Source of the DNA: Pectobacterium polaris
GTDB taxonomy: Bacteria; Pseudomonadota; Gammaproteobacteria; Enterobacterales; Enterobacteriaceae
NCBI RefSeq assembly: GCF_002307355.1
Contig: NZ_CP017481.1
Location: forward strand, 620,001-684,000
Direction of reading: 5' to 3'
DNA: 64,000 bases
The notes beneath the pieces were generated by a model. That model worked only from the letters and a program-made list of their open reading frames with translations, did not search any database and was not told the DNA's origin. Position 1 is the stretch's first letter; each line of letters begins with the position of its first letter. Made by a program: the position numbers and the translations under genes. Positions 14,450 through 24,321 of this stretch are shown here, in pieces.

Positions 14450-15943
14450 TTGTTCAAACACGCCCAGCTTGAATCGGTCAAAGCCTGGATTGGCGACCCC
14501 GCACAAGGTGCTTTACCCTTACACGCGCGTATCCAACGAGCGATTCGCCAGTTAATCCTCGATGGCGTTCTTGATGTGGGCAAGCCCTTGCCTGCATCGC
14601 GTGCGCTGGCTACATCACTGGGCGTATCGCGTGATACGGTCGAATCGGCTTACAGCCAGCTGCATGCTGAAGGATTTATCGAACGTCGCGTCGGCAGCGG
14701 CAGTTTCGTATCGGCGCGGGCAAAACGTCTGCCGGGACGTGGCAAAGCCCGGAAAACGGGAGATAGCAAAGCAGAACTGCGCCTCAGTCAACGCGGCAGC
14801 GCGATGTTTCAGAATGGTGGCGTTCGCGACTTCATCATCCCGCGTGCGTTCGCGCCCGGCGTGCCGGAAACCCGCAACTTTCCCCTCCAGACATGGGAAC
14901 GGCTAGAGCGACAGGTGCTAAAAGAATATGGCACGCGGGCGCTGCTACACAGCCCGCCACAGGGCATGGAAGTGCTGAGACGTGCCATCGCAGATTATGT
15001 CAATCTCGAACGGGGAGCCCGTGCTACACCCGATCGCGTACTGGTGCTGACCAGTTCCCAACAAGCACTCACCCTGTGTGCGACGGTATTGCTGGATGCT
15101 GGCGATCCGATCTTCCTTGAAGATCCCGTGTACCACGGCGCCCGCAAGGCATTCGAAGCCGCCGGACTTGCCTGTGTACCGATCCCGTTAGATGCCGATG
15201 GTTTGCAGATTGATCACCTGCTTGAGGCAAGCAACACCCACAACGTGTCCGCTAAAGCGGTATTCCTGACACCCTCACACCAGTTCCCAACCGGTGCAAC
15301 GCTGACGTTGGATCGACGGCTGGCCGTGATTGAATGGGCCCGGCAGAACCAGAGCTGGATTATTGAAGACGACTACGACAGCGAGTTCCACTATGCAGGC
15401 AAACCTACCGCCTGTGTGCAGGGGCTCGACCCGCACGATCGAACGATCTATATCGGCACCTTCACCAAATCACTGTTTCCCGGCCTGCGCATCGGCTACA
15501 TGGTACTGCCGCCACAGCTGGTTGCCCCAATGACCGTGGCCCGCACGCTGATGGATGGACACAGCGCGCCCATTCCACAGCTCACGCTGGCACGTTTTAT
15601 CGAAGGAGGCCACTTCGGTGCCTATGTACGCACGATGCGCGCCGTTTATGCGGAACGCCGCGATGTGCTGGCACGGCTGGTGCGTCAGCATCTGGCTGAC
15701 TTCGTGGAACCACGGGTGCCAGCCGGAGGTATGCAAATGCCCTGTATCTTCATCCGTGACATCTCTGAACACGACGCGGTGGAATCCGCGCGTCGGGCCG
15801 GTATCGATCTGCTCGGGCTGACAGCACTGTATGCGTCGGGCCAGCATAAAGCCGGTTTCCTCATGGGATTTGCCGCCCACGCGCCACATGAACTGGAAAC
15901 GGCGGTCAAGACGTTGGCGAAGGTACTACGCGCGCTGTGCTGA
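14450..15943 (+). CDS. MocR-family PLP-dependent transcriptional regulator (GntR HTH + aminotransferase domain)
   Basis: The protein is 497 aa, typical of MocR/PdxR regulators. A GntR winged helix occupies residues 23-90 (RIQRAIRQLILDG, then LGVSRDTVESAYSQL). After a basic linker comes a fold-type I aminotransferase domain, with Lys340 in GTFTKSLFPGLRIGY as the expected PLP Schiff-base lysine. Asn/Asp/Tyr positions are also typical (IIEDDYDSEF near 304-313). The start is TTG with AAGAGG upstream. It is divergent from a YggS-family gene, so PLP control is plausible. I cannot tell PdxR from other MocR subgroups. Confidence 0.9.
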   Translation: MFKHAQLESVKAWIGDPAQGALPLHARIQRAIRQLILDGVLDVGKPLPASRALATSLGVSRDTVESAYSQLHAEGFIERRVGSGSFVSARAKRLPGRGKARKTGDSKAELRLSQRGSAMFQNGGVRDFIIPRAFAPGVPETRNFPLQTWERLERQVLKEYGTRALLHSPPQGMEVLRRAIADYVNLERGARATPDRVLVLTSSQQALTLCATVLLDAGDPIFLEDPVYHGARKAFEAAGLACVPIPLDADGLQIDHLLEASNTHNVSAKAVFLTPSHQFPTGATLTLDRRLAVIEWARQNQSWIIEDDYDSEFHYAGKPTACVQGLDPHDRTIYIGTFTKSLFPGLRIGYMVLPPQLVAPMTVARTLMDGHSAPIPQLTLARFIEGGHFGAYVRTMRAVYAERRDVLARLVRQHLADFVEPRVPAGGMQMPCIFIRDISEHDAVESARRAGIDLLGLTALYASGQHKAGFLMGFAAHAPHELETAVKTLAKVLRALC

Positions 15944-16031
15944 TGATGGGTAGCAGATGGTGGATGACAGGTAGGTACCGTCACGATTAACGGGAAAAGG
16001 ATTCAATCGCAGGGAAGTGATGGTGAAAAAC

Positions 16032-16061
16032 AAAAAAAACCGCAGGTCTAAGCCTGCGGTT
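16032..16061 (-). terminator. fkpA terminator
   Basis: A 9-bp stem, AACCGCAGG / CCTGCGGTT, has a 6-nt loop and is followed on the minus strand by a run of eight T. It is 22 bp past the fkpA stop. In the other direction the mocR-type gene ends about 90 bp earlier. Confidence 0.9.
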
Positions 16062-16082
16062 ATATCACCATTATCGCGATGC

Positions 16083-16901
16083 TTATTTAGCCGCTTTCGC
16101 TTCGGCTGCTGGTTTTTCAGCTTTCGCATCATCCGCTGCTTTCAGGTCAGCTTCAGATTTAATGTCCAGCAGTTCAACGTCAAACACCAGCGTGGAGTTA
16201 GCCGGAATGCCAGGCACGCCGTTTTCGCCATAGGCCAGTGCCGGTGGGATAGCCAGCTTGATTTTGCCGCCTTTCTTAACGTGCTTCAGACCTTCAGTCC
16301 AACCAGGGATCACGCCGTCCAGACGGAAAGAAAGTGGCTCGCCACGTTTGTAGGAGTTGTCGAACTCGCTACCGTCAACCAGCGTACCTTTGTAGTTAAC
16401 CACTACGGTATCGCTGTCTTTCGGCGCGTTGCCGCTACCTTCTTTCTCAACCTGATACAGAAGGCCAGATTCAGTTTTCTTCACGCCTTTTTCTTTGGCG
16501 AAGGACTCAAGATACTTGGTGCCTTTATCAGCGTTATCTTTCGCATCTTGCTTCATCTTGGCTTCAGCCGCGGCTTTCACTTTACCTTCAAAGCCTTGCA
16601 GCGTTTTCTCAATTTCTTCGTCAGTCAGCTTGCTCTTATCAGCAAAGGCATCCTGAACGCCAGCAATCAGCTGATCTTTATCCAGTTTGATACCTAATTT
16701 TTCTTGCTCTTTCAGAGAGTTATCCATGTAACGCCCTAAAGATGCACCTAACGCATAAGCCGCTGCCTGCTCATCGTTCTTGAATTTGGCTGCCGCAGTG
16801 GTGTCAGATGCCTGCGCTTTGTCTGCCGCCAGAGCCTGGCCTGCGTTCAGCGCCAGAGCCATCGTTGTTGCTAACAGCGTTACTTTAAACAGTGATTTCA
16901 T
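16083..16901 (-). CDS. fkpA: Periplasmic FKBP-type peptidyl-prolyl isomerase FkpA
   Basis: The protein is 272 aa (E. coli 270) from the ATG at 16901, which has GGAG upstream; a GTG- or ATG-led extension of five residues is less likely. The signal peptide MKSLFKVTLLATTMALALNA is cleaved near AALAA. The N-terminal dimerisation/chaperone domain (to about 140) precedes an FKBP domain with the active-site aromatics Tyr, Phe and Asp in VVNYKGTLVDGSEFDNS and VIPGWTEGLK. The C-terminal tail is Ala/Lys-rich. It folds outer-membrane and periplasmic proteins. Confidence 0.96.
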   Translation of the reverse strand: MKSLFKVTLLATTMALALNAGQALAADKAQASDTTAAAKFKNDEQAAAYALGASLGRYMDNSLKEQEKLGIKLDKDQLIAGVQDAFADKSKLTDEEIEKTLQGFEGKVKAAAEAKMKQDAKDNADKGTKYLESFAKEKGVKKTESGLLYQVEKEGSGNAPKDSDTVVVNYKGTLVDGSEFDNSYKRGEPLSFRLDGVIPGWTEGLKHVKKGGKIKLAIPPALAYGENGVPGIPANSTLVFDVELLDIKSEADLKAADDAKAEKPAAEAKAAK

Positions 16902-17183
16902 CCATTTCTCCAGCATCTGGAGCGACGCGCTCCAGCCATCATTAAAATAAATTCGCGCCTACTATAACTGTGCGGACGAAGACAACACAACGACGCACGC
17001 GACAATCCTTTGATAAAAAACGTCAGGAAGCTTTTCTGACATCATTTGTGTCGTCCTAATGCCTTCTGGCAACGATATGCCCCATTCCGGATAGTGCATT
17101 GCGCCCTACTGCGACCGTTTTTACTACCAGAAGTTTCCGCTTTCTGACAAACTCGCGGGTAACAAGAAGTAAGGGGGATACCG

Positions 17184-17402
17184 ATGTCACCATCAGCACT
17201 TGAAGAACGGCTCGAACAGTTGGAAAGCCGACAGGCTTTTCAGGAATTAACCATAGAAGAGCTTAACCAAACGGTTATTCAACACGAGCGGGAAATTAGC
17301 CGCCTGCGTGAACATATCCGTCTACTCACCGACCGACTGCGCAGCCAGCAAACCTCGCTCGTCGCATCACAGGCAGAAGAAACGCCGCCGCCGCATTACT
17401 GA
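17184..17402 (+). CDS. slyX: SlyX protein
   Basis: The protein is 72 aa (E. coli 72). It is predicted to be almost entirely a coiled coil ([20 protein letters not shown] and onward), with a short Pro-rich tail ending PPPHY. Its function is unknown; the name comes from its position next to slyD. It has a GGGGG-type Shine-Dalgarno. It converges on slyD with a shared terminator between them. Confidence 0.92.
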   Translation: MSPSALEERLEQLESRQAFQELTIEELNQTVIQHEREISRLREHIRLLTDRLRSQQTSLVASQAEETPPPHY

Positions 17403-17465
17403 GATTCGCGACCCGTTATGCCGGCGCTCGATACAGGCCAGATCCCGATATAAAAGTAAATAAAT

Positions 17466-17507
17466 AAAAAAACCTCAGGTGATCTTCATCAACCTGAGGT
17501 TTTTTTT
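17466..17507. terminator. Bidirectional terminator between slyX and slyD
   Basis: ACCTCAGGT (17472-17480) pairs with ACCTGAGGT (17492-17500). A-tracts lie on the left and T-tracts on the right, so it works as a rho-independent terminator for both converging genes. Confidence 0.93.
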
Positions 17508-17522
17508 ATGCGCTACAACTAA

Positions 17523-18107
17523 TTAGTGGCAGCCGCATCCACCGTTGCCGCCGCAGCCGCCTTTACCATGCTGGTGACCGTGGTCGTGGTCGTGATCATG
17601 GCCGTGACCGCCACAGCAGCCGTCGCCATGTTCATGATCGTGCTCGCCGTGAACGTGACCATGCGCCAGCTCTTCTTCCGTCGCTTCGCGGATAGCAACA
17701 ACTTCAACGTTGAAGCTCAGGTTTTGGCCTGCCAGCATGTGGTTGCCGTCGACAACAACGTGGTCGTCTTCAACTTCGGTGATTTCAACTGGCACTGGAC
17801 CCTGATCGGTCTCAGCCAGGAAACGCATGCCAACCTGCAGCTCGTCAACGCCCATAAAGACATCTTTCGGTACGCGCTGAACCAGATTCTCATCATAGTT
17901 GCCGTAAGCGTCGCTGGAACCAATGTTCACATCAAACTTCGCGCCAGCCTCACGGCCTTCCAACGCGTTTTCCAGACCAGAAATCAGGGAACCGTGACCA
18001 TGCAGATAGTCCAACGGCGCGCTCACCGGAGACTCATCAACCAACACACCGTCTTCTGTACGTACCTGATAGGCCAGGCTGACCACCAGATCTTTTGCTA
18101 CTTTCAT
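17523..18107 (-). CDS. slyD: FKBP-type isomerase and metallochaperone SlyD
   Basis: The protein is 194 aa (E. coli 196). The FKBP domain is split by the insert-in-flap chaperone domain (about 70-130). The C-terminal 45 residues are His/Cys/Gly-rich (HGHVHGEHDHEHGDGCCGGH and on), the nickel-binding tail used in hydrogenase maturation. SlyD catalyses proline isomerisation in the cytoplasm. The His-rich tail is coded by GC-rich repeats, which give rise to spurious reading frames. Confidence 0.97.
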   Translation of the reverse strand: MKVAKDLVVSLAYQVRTEDGVLVDESPVSAPLDYLHGHGSLISGLENALEGREAGAKFDVNIGSSDAYGNYDENLVQRVPKDVFMGVDELQVGMRFLAETDQGPVPVEITEVEDDHVVVDGNHMLAGQNLSFNVEVVAIREATEEELAHGHVHGEHDHEHGDGCCGGHGHDHDHDHGHQHGKGGCGGNGGCGCH

Positions 18108-18227
18108 GATATCTCCTACCGTTGGAAATCAAACTGGCGCAAATTGTAGCTGAAAAATGTCCCTATGTACCGTCTGGAATCAAAAAACGTCAACGGTTGG
18201 TGACAATGCCACCACGACACTCATCCC

Positions 18228-18422
18228 TCATTCTGGCCGGAAGATCCCGATAATATCGCTAGCCTGCGAGGCGTGTGCCGCCGTGGGCTCATCTGCCTGA
18301 CTCTGGCGATATCCGCACTTCACACACACCACAACCTCGACATCATCTTCCCGTCCAACGGCAAGCGTGTCCTGAGCCTGACACGTCGGGCACACAGCCC
18401 CTGCAATAAAGCGTTTACGCAT
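18228..18422 (-). CDS. yheV: YheV-family putative metal-binding protein (zinc ribbon)
   Basis: The protein is 64 aa from the ATG at 18422, chosen because GGGAG lies 5-6 bp upstream and because the family begins with RKRFIAGA. Two CxxC pairs (Cys11/Cys14 and Cys33/Cys36) form a zinc ribbon. The C-terminus IIGIFRPE matches the conserved end of E. coli YheV (66 aa). It lies between slyD and kefB as in E. coli. Function is unknown. Confidence 0.9.
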   Translation of the reverse strand: MRKRFIAGAVCPTCQAQDTLAVGREDDVEVVVCVKCGYRQSQADEPTAAHASQASDIIGIFRPE

Positions 18423-18484
18423 GATAACTCCCATTCTTCGCCGTTCCAGCATGTGTAAAGAACTCCAATAGGCGTTATTGGCTC

Positions 18485-20296
18485 TTACTCGTCGTCCTCA
18501 TCCCATACACTGGGCCGACGTCGCTCACGCAGCATTTCCCGTTGGAAAATATCCTCCAACTCACGGCGTGCCTCTTTCACACGAGAGATTTGCGCGACAT
18601 CCCCTGTCAGTTGCGGCATCAGCTCACGCAGCATGCGCATATCCAGACGGCGGAAATGCTGTTGCGCACGCATCGCCTGATGCGGGTGCATGCCCAGTGT
18701 CACCAGCGTTTTTCGCCCTAGCTCCAGCGCGCTGGAAAAGGTTTCGCGCGAGAAATATCTTACGCCAGTCTGTAACAGCTCATGAGCTTCAACACGCCCG
18801 CGTGCCCGCGCCAGAATCTCCAGATTTGGAAAGTGTTGCTGACAGAGATGCACAATCTCCATCGTATCTTCTGGCGCATTACAGGTGATCACGATTGAAC
18901 GTGCTTTATCCGCGCCCGCCGAGCGCAGCAGCTCCAGTTCTGTGGCATCGCCATAATAAACCTTATAACCATAGCTGCGCATCAGGCTCACGGCGCTGAT
19001 ATCGCGCTCCAGAACCGTAATCCGCATTTTGTTCGCCATTAATAAGCGACCAATCACCTGCCCGAAACGCCCGAAGCCCACCACGATCACCTGCGGTTCG
19101 TCATCCTCGACATACGGTTTCTCATCCGGCACATCCTGCACGTTGTAACGACGCACCAAAATGCGGTCGATCAACTGCATCAGCAGCGGCGTCGTCATCA
19201 TGGATAGCGTCACCGTCACCAGCAACAGCGGCAGTTGCTCACCTTTCAATACATTGAATGAAGCCGCAGCGGAAAACAGGACGAAAGCGAACTCACCGCC
19301 CTGGCTCAGCACCCCAGCAAACTGCAAGCGCTCGGAGCGACGCATACGATTAATTCGCGCAAGGAAATACAGGACGGCCGCTTTCACTGCCACCAGCACC
19401 AATACCGCAAACATAATCTTCACGATATGGGTGTAGAGGATCCCGAGATTCAGCGCCATGCCTACAGAGATAAAGAACAGCCCAAGCAGCAAGCCTTTGA
19501 ACGGCTCAATAGCAATTTCCAATTCATGCCGATATTCGCTTTCAGCCAGCAGAATACCGGCGATAAAGGTGCCTAACGCCATAGAAAGCCCTAACGCTTC
19601 CATAAACAGCGCAGAGCCGAGTACCAGCAACAGCGCGGCGGCGGTGAATACTTCGCGCACGCCGGATGCCGCAATAAAACGGAACAGCGGACGCACCAGA
19701 TAGCGACCACCGATTAGCATGCCGAGAAACGCGGCGACCTTCAGCCCAATACGCTCCCAATCGCCGAAATCCCCCTGCACACCGGCCAGAATCGGAATCA
19801 GCGCCAGCGCAGGGATAACGGCCAAATCCTGAAACAGCAGAACGGAGAAACCTAATTGCCCCGATTCATTGCGGTTCATGCCCTTTTCGCGCATCAGTTG
19901 CAGCGCCATGGCCGTTGACGACATCGCCAGCCCCACGCCACCAATCAGCGCGGACTGCCACGAGAAATCCGTCAGATACAGGGCTCCGCCTAAAATCAGC
20001 GCACTCAGTCCGACCTGAGCCGCCCCAACGCCAAAGATCGAGCGGCGCAGCGTCCAGAGCTTGGAGGGATTCAACTCCAGGCCGATGATGAACATCAGAA
20101 AAACGACACCCAGCTCCGAGAAGTGCAGAATGGCTTCCACATCACGGATAAAGCCAAGGCCCCAAGGGCCAATGGCGATCCCAGCGATCAAATAGCCCAA
20201 TACGGCGCCAATCCCTATTCGGGCAGCGATCGGTACGGCGACTACCGCCACAAACAAAAATAAGACTCCGGCGGTCAGGAGCGAAGAACTCTCCAT
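18485..20296 (-). CDS. kefB: Glutathione-regulated potassium-efflux protein KefB
   Basis: The protein is 603 aa (E. coli 601) from the ATG at 20296 with AGAGGA upstream; an upstream start would add 14 residues inside kefG. A CPA2 antiporter membrane domain (about 1-385, some 12 segments) is followed by an RCK/TrkA-N domain beginning at [17 protein letters not shown] (about 400). Glutathione holds the channel shut; glutathione adducts open it and the cytoplasm acidifies, protecting against electrophiles. It is downstream of its activator KefG and the frames nearly touch, so they are co-transcribed. Confidence 0.96.
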   Translation of the reverse strand: MESSSLLTAGVLFLFVAVVAVPIAARIGIGAVLGYLIAGIAIGPWGLGFIRDVEAILHFSELGVVFLMFIIGLELNPSKLWTLRRSIFGVGAAQVGLSALILGGALYLTDFSWQSALIGGVGLAMSSTAMALQLMREKGMNRNESGQLGFSVLLFQDLAVIPALALIPILAGVQGDFGDWERIGLKVAAFLGMLIGGRYLVRPLFRFIAASGVREVFTAAALLLVLGSALFMEALGLSMALGTFIAGILLAESEYRHELEIAIEPFKGLLLGLFFISVGMALNLGILYTHIVKIMFAVLVLVAVKAAVLYFLARINRMRRSERLQFAGVLSQGGEFAFVLFSAAASFNVLKGEQLPLLLVTVTLSMMTTPLLMQLIDRILVRRYNVQDVPDEKPYVEDDEPQVIVVGFGRFGQVIGRLLMANKMRITVLERDISAVSLMRSYGYKVYYGDATELELLRSAGADKARSIVITCNAPEDTMEIVHLCQQHFPNLEILARARGRVEAHELLQTGVRYFSRETFSSALELGRKTLVTLGMHPHQAMRAQQHFRRLDMRMLRELMPQLTGDVAQISRVKEARRELEDIFQREMLRERRRPSVWDEDDE

Positions 20297-20297
20297 A

Positions 20298-20852
20298 CTA
20301 GCGTTCCTCTTCAGGTAAAGGGGAGGATAGCCATTCACCGTAAGCTTTGGCTTGACTCAACAACACATCGGGCTGTAACCGACGCGCCCAGTAAATAATC
20401 ATGGGGTGCATCCAATGCATACGGCACATTGCTGCCGTCAGCTCAAACGGGCGTAGTAAATCGTCCATCGGGTAGCGATTGCTCCCATCAGCGTGGTAGG
20501 CATCTTCCGGCTCACCGGTCGTAATCACCGAGCGCCAGTATTTCCCCGCCAACGCATTCCCGCCAATCCCATTCGCGAAGCCGCGAGATAACACCCTATC
20601 GAGCCACTCTTTCAGCAGCGCCGGACAGCTGTAGGTATAAAACGGATGTTGGAAAACAATGACCTGATGCTCACGCAGCAGCTGTTGTTCATGATGAATA
20701 TCGATAAAAAAGTCAGGATAGTGTGCGTAAAGATCGTGCACGGTTACATTCGCCAACTGCTGCGCCGGTTGCAATAAGATCCGGTTCGCTACCGAGTCCT
20801 GTGGTTCCGGATGGGCATACAGCAGCAAAATCTTCGGTGGCTGCGACATCAT
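20298..20852 (-). CDS. kefG: KefB ancillary quinone oxidoreductase KefG
   Basis: The protein is 184 aa from the first of two adjacent ATGs at 20852, with GGAGG just upstream (E. coli 184). It is a flavodoxin-fold NAD(P)H:quinone oxidoreductase ([16 protein letters not shown] at the FMN site, [20 protein letters not shown]). It binds KefB and is required for full efflux activity. It is the first gene of a kefG-kefB unit, divergent from yheS. Confidence 0.95.
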   Translation of the reverse strand: MMSQPPKILLLYAHPEPQDSVANRILLQPAQQLANVTVHDLYAHYPDFFIDIHHEQQLLREHQVIVFQHPFYTYSCPALLKEWLDRVLSRGFANGIGGNALAGKYWRSVITTGEPEDAYHADGSNRYPMDDLLRPFELTAAMCRMHWMHPMIIYWARRLQPDVLLSQAKAYGEWLSSPLPEEER

Positions 20853-20974
20853 TCCCCTCCAAAGCGTCGTCATAATAATCGTTTTCCGTTACCATGCAGC
20901 GCAACGACTAAAAACGGGACACCGCGTGTCCTGATATGTCCATAATTTAACATACTCTGAACATACGGCGCTTT

Positions 20975-22882
20975 ATGATTGTTTTCTCTTCGCTGCAAAT
21001 TCGACGTGGTGTACGCGTTCTGATCGACAACGCGACAGCAACGGTTAATCCCGGCCAGAAAGTCGGTCTGGTTGGCAAAAACGGCTGTGGTAAATCTACG
21101 CTGCTGTCATTACTGAAAGGCGAAATCAGCGCCGACGGTGGCACCGCCACATTCCCGCAAAACTGGTCACTGGCCTGGGTCAATCAGGAAACGCCTGCGT
21201 TGGATAAACCCGCGCTGGACTACGTGATTGACGGCGACCGTGAGTTTCGCCAGTTGGAAGCCGCGTTGCAGACCGCCAACGAAGAAAACGATGGCAACGC
21301 CATTGCCACGCTGCACGGCAAGCTGGATGCGATTCAGGCCTGGACGATTCAGGCCAGAGCATCAAGCCTACTCAATGGGCTAGGGTTTTCTCAGCCACAG
21401 TTGCAACAGCCCGTCAGCGCCTTTTCCGGTGGCTGGCGGATGCGTTTGAATCTGGCACAGGCGCTGATCTGTCGTTCAGACCTGCTGTTACTGGATGAAC
21501 CGACCAACCACCTCGATCTGGATGCGGTCATCTGGCTGGAAAAGTGGCTGAAAAACTACGCCGGCACGCTGGTCCTGATCTCGCACGACCGTGATTTCCT
21601 CGATCCGGTGGTAACCAAGATTCTGCACATCGAGCAGCAGTCGCTCAATGAGTACACCGGTAACTACTCCTCGTTTGAACGCCAGCGCGCCACCCGTCTT
21701 GCACAGCAGCAATCGCTCTATGAACATCAGCAGGAGCGCGTCGCGCATCTGCAACACTACATCGACCGTTTCCGCGCACAAGCAACCAAAGCCAAGCAGG
21801 CGCAAAGCCGGATAAAAATGCTGGAACGCATGGAAATGATTGCACCAGCGCATGTCGATAACCCTTTCCGCTTCAGCTTTCGCGCTCCGGAATCGTTGCC
21901 CAATCCACTCATGAAGATGGAAAAGGTCAGCGCAGGCTATAACGACAAGCTGATTCTGGAATCCATCAAACTCAATTTAGTGCCGGGTTCCCGTATCGGG
22001 CTGCTCGGCCATAACGGCGCGGGTAAATCCACGCTGATCAAACTGCTTGCTGGCACGCTCGCCCCACTGAAAGGGGAAATAGGGCTGGCGAAAGGTGTGA
22101 AGCTCGGTTATTTCGCCCAGCACCAGTTAGAGTTTCTACGTGCGGACGAATCGCCATTACAGCATTTGGTGCGTCTGGCAGAGCGGGAAACGGAACAGCA
22201 GCTGCGCGACTACCTCGGCGGCTTCGGTTTTCAGGGCGACAAAGTCACCGAGATCACCGAGCGCTTCTCCGGTGGCGAGAAAGCCCGTCTGGTACTGGCA
22301 CTGATCGTCTGGCAGCGCCCGAACCTCCTGCTGCTCGATGAACCGACTAACCACCTCGATCTGGATATGCGTCAGGCATTGACCGAAGCATTAATCGATT
22401 TTGAAGGCGCGCTGGTTGTCGTCTCGCACGATCGACACCTGATCCGTTCTACTACGGACGATCTCTATCTGGTACACGACCAGAAAGTAGAACCGTTCGA
22501 CGGCGATTTGGAAGACTACCAGCAGTGGCTGGTCGGCCTGCAACGTCAGGAAATGCGGGCCGATGAAACGCCAAAAGAGAATATCGCCAACAGCGCCCAG
22601 GGCAGAAAAGATCAGAAACGCCGCGAAGCCGAGTTGAGAACGCAAACGCAGCCGCTGCGCAAACAGATAACCAAGCTTGAACAGCAAATGGAAAAGCTGG
22701 GAGAAACGCTGGCAGCGCTGGAAGCTCGGCTGGCGGACAGTGCCATCTACGACATCAGCCGTAAAGCCGAACTCACCGACTGCCTGCAACAGCAAACCAA
22801 AGTCAAAATCGAGCTGGAAGAAACGGAGCTATCCTGGCTGGATGCGCAGGAACAGCTAGAGCAGATGATGCAGAGCGAGTAA
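20975..22882 (+). CDS. yheS: ABC-F family ATPase YheS
   Basis: The protein is 635 aa (E. coli 637). Two ABC domains have no membrane segments: Walker A GKNGCGKST near residue 34 and GHNGAGKST near 346. The signatures are FSGGWRMRL and FSGGEKARL, and Walker B LLLLDEPTNHLDLD occurs twice. The inter-domain linker (about 240-300) is basic and helical, and the last 100 residues form a coiled coil. ABC-F proteins act on ribosomes stalled or slowed in elongation; the exact role of YheS is less clear than that of EttA. Confidence 0.95.
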   Translation: MIVFSSLQIRRGVRVLIDNATATVNPGQKVGLVGKNGCGKSTLLSLLKGEISADGGTATFPQNWSLAWVNQETPALDKPALDYVIDGDREFRQLEAALQTANEENDGNAIATLHGKLDAIQAWTIQARASSLLNGLGFSQPQLQQPVSAFSGGWRMRLNLAQALICRSDLLLLDEPTNHLDLDAVIWLEKWLKNYAGTLVLISHDRDFLDPVVTKILHIEQQSLNEYTGNYSSFERQRATRLAQQQSLYEHQQERVAHLQHYIDRFRAQATKAKQAQSRIKMLERMEMIAPAHVDNPFRFSFRAPESLPNPLMKMEKVSAGYNDKLILESIKLNLVPGSRIGLLGHNGAGKSTLIKLLAGTLAPLKGEIGLAKGVKLGYFAQHQLEFLRADESPLQHLVRLAERETEQQLRDYLGGFGFQGDKVTEITERFSGGEKARLVLALIVWQRPNLLLLDEPTNHLDLDMRQALTEALIDFEGALVVVSHDRHLIRSTTDDLYLVHDQKVEPFDGDLEDYQQWLVGLQRQEMRADETPKENIANSAQGRKDQKRREAELRTQTQPLRKQITKLEQQMEKLGETLAALEARLADSAIYDISRKAELTDCLQQQTKVKIELEETELSWLDAQEQLEQMMQSE

Positions 22883-22909
22883 ATTGCTTTTCCCCACCCG
22901 AGCGGGTTC

Positions 22910-22928
22910 TCCCCGCTCACTCTTCCAT
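22910..22928 (+). terminator. Hairpin after yheS
   Basis: GAGCGGG (22910-22916) and CCCGCTC (22922-22928) form a perfect 7-bp stem with a 5-nt loop, 27 bp past the yheS stop. It is followed by a pyrimidine-rich tract (ACTCTTCCATTCTTTTC) rather than a pure T run. Confidence 0.5.
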
Positions 22929-23108
22929 TCTTTTCTTTCTCTATCACGACATTATCTTAAGAAGTGATGATAATGCGCATTGAGCGCAATATTTCCCCAA
23001 GGTAATATTTAGCAATTAATCTACTGATTTCTACACACTGACCTATTCACTGATATTGAAGGCCGCAAGGCAATAAAACGGCCGAACAATAAGGCAAGGA
23101 CAATATTT

Positions 23109-24293
23109 ATGATGGAAAATACGCCGTCTGTTTCTACAGATTCCCGCTCTGCTACGTTCACCGTTTCTACCAACAACGCCGTCACCACGACAGCAAGCGA
23201 TGCCTTATCTGAACTCAACATGTCGCGGCTTAGCGAGCAGGAAAAAAACGAAGTATCGGTACTGGTCAATAAAATTGATATTACTGACCCTATGCTGTCC
23301 ATCTCTTACGCAGCAAACACCATGGGCAATATTTCGCGCTTTTCAGAATCCTTAATGCAGGAAGTCAGAGCAAAAGATGCGGGCGTGATTGGTGAACAGC
23401 TGACAGACCTTCTGATGAAGGTAAAGTCGGTCGACCTCACCGTTTTTGACACTAAGCAAAGCTTTCTCGCCTCATTCCCATTGATAGGAAAACTGTTCAA
23501 CACCATTCAACGTACGCTGCTGGAGTATCAAACGCTGGCACAGCAGGTTGATACCGTTTCTAAAAAACTCGAAAGCGCCATGATGGAGCTCTTGCGCAAT
23601 ATCTCCACGCTGGAACAGCTTTTCATACGCAACCGCGAGTATTTTGAACAAATCACGCTGCATATCATTGCCGGTAAACAGAAATTGGCAGCGATTCAGT
23701 CTGGCGAGCTGACCGCCGCACAGGAAAAAGCCCAGCGCACCAACGACCCGATGGATATGCAGTACGTTCGTGATTTAGTGAGCAACATACAGCGCTTTGA
23801 AAGACGCTTGCACGACCTGATGATGTCCCGCACCATCGCGATCCAGACCGCGCCTCAAATTCGTTTGATGCAAAATAATAGCCAGTCGCTCGCCGAGAAA
23901 ATTCAGAGCAGCATTCTCTCCACGATCCCGTTGTGGAAGAGCCAGATCGTGATGGCGATAACGCTGCATTCACAGCGCAAATCGGCAAAACTGCAAAAAG
24001 AAGTTTCTGATACCACCAATGCGATGCTGAGAAGAAATGCAGAAATGCTCCAGCTCGGCACGGTTGAAACCGCGCGGGAAGTCGAACGCTCGATTGTGGA
24101 CATCGAAACCTTACGCGAAGTGCAAAGCCGCCTCCTGAACACCATCGAAGAAACCGTCACGATTGCGAATGACGCCAGAACCCGTCGGGCTGATGTAGAA
24201 AAAGAACTTGGCACGATGGAAACGGAACTAAGAACGCGTCTTGCCGAGATTGCTGCAAACCAACAACACGCGATGCAGCAGCGTTCTGCATAA
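23109..24293 (+). CDS. TelA-family protein (toxic anion resistance family)
   Basis: The protein is 394 aa, typical of TelA/KlaA family members (about 380-400). It is mostly helical and soluble, with several coiled-coil stretches. Family-like features include FDTKQSFLASFPLIGKLFN (about 117-135), the LPL/IPLWKSQI motif (about 274-282) and a C-terminal DIETLREVQSRLLNTIEET helix. Some members were tied to tellurite or bacteriocin resistance, but the biochemical role is unknown. It has an AAGGA Shine-Dalgarno. An XpaC-like membrane gene follows 28 bp later, a pairing also seen in other bacteria. Confidence 0.82.
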   Translation: MMENTPSVSTDSRSATFTVSTNNAVTTTASDALSELNMSRLSEQEKNEVSVLVNKIDITDPMLSISYAANTMGNISRFSESLMQEVRAKDAGVIGEQLTDLLMKVKSVDLTVFDTKQSFLASFPLIGKLFNTIQRTLLEYQTLAQQVDTVSKKLESAMMELLRNISTLEQLFIRNREYFEQITLHIIAGKQKLAAIQSGELTAAQEKAQRTNDPMDMQYVRDLVSNIQRFERRLHDLMMSRTIAIQTAPQIRLMQNNSQSLAEKIQSSILSTIPLWKSQIVMAITLHSQRKSAKLQKEVSDTTNAMLRRNAEMLQLGTVETAREVERSIVDIETLREVQSRLLNTIEETVTIANDARTRRADVEKELGTMETELRTRLAEIAANQQHAMQQRSA

Positions 24294-24321
24294 ATAATTT
24301 CGTTTTGATAAGTGGTCTTCG

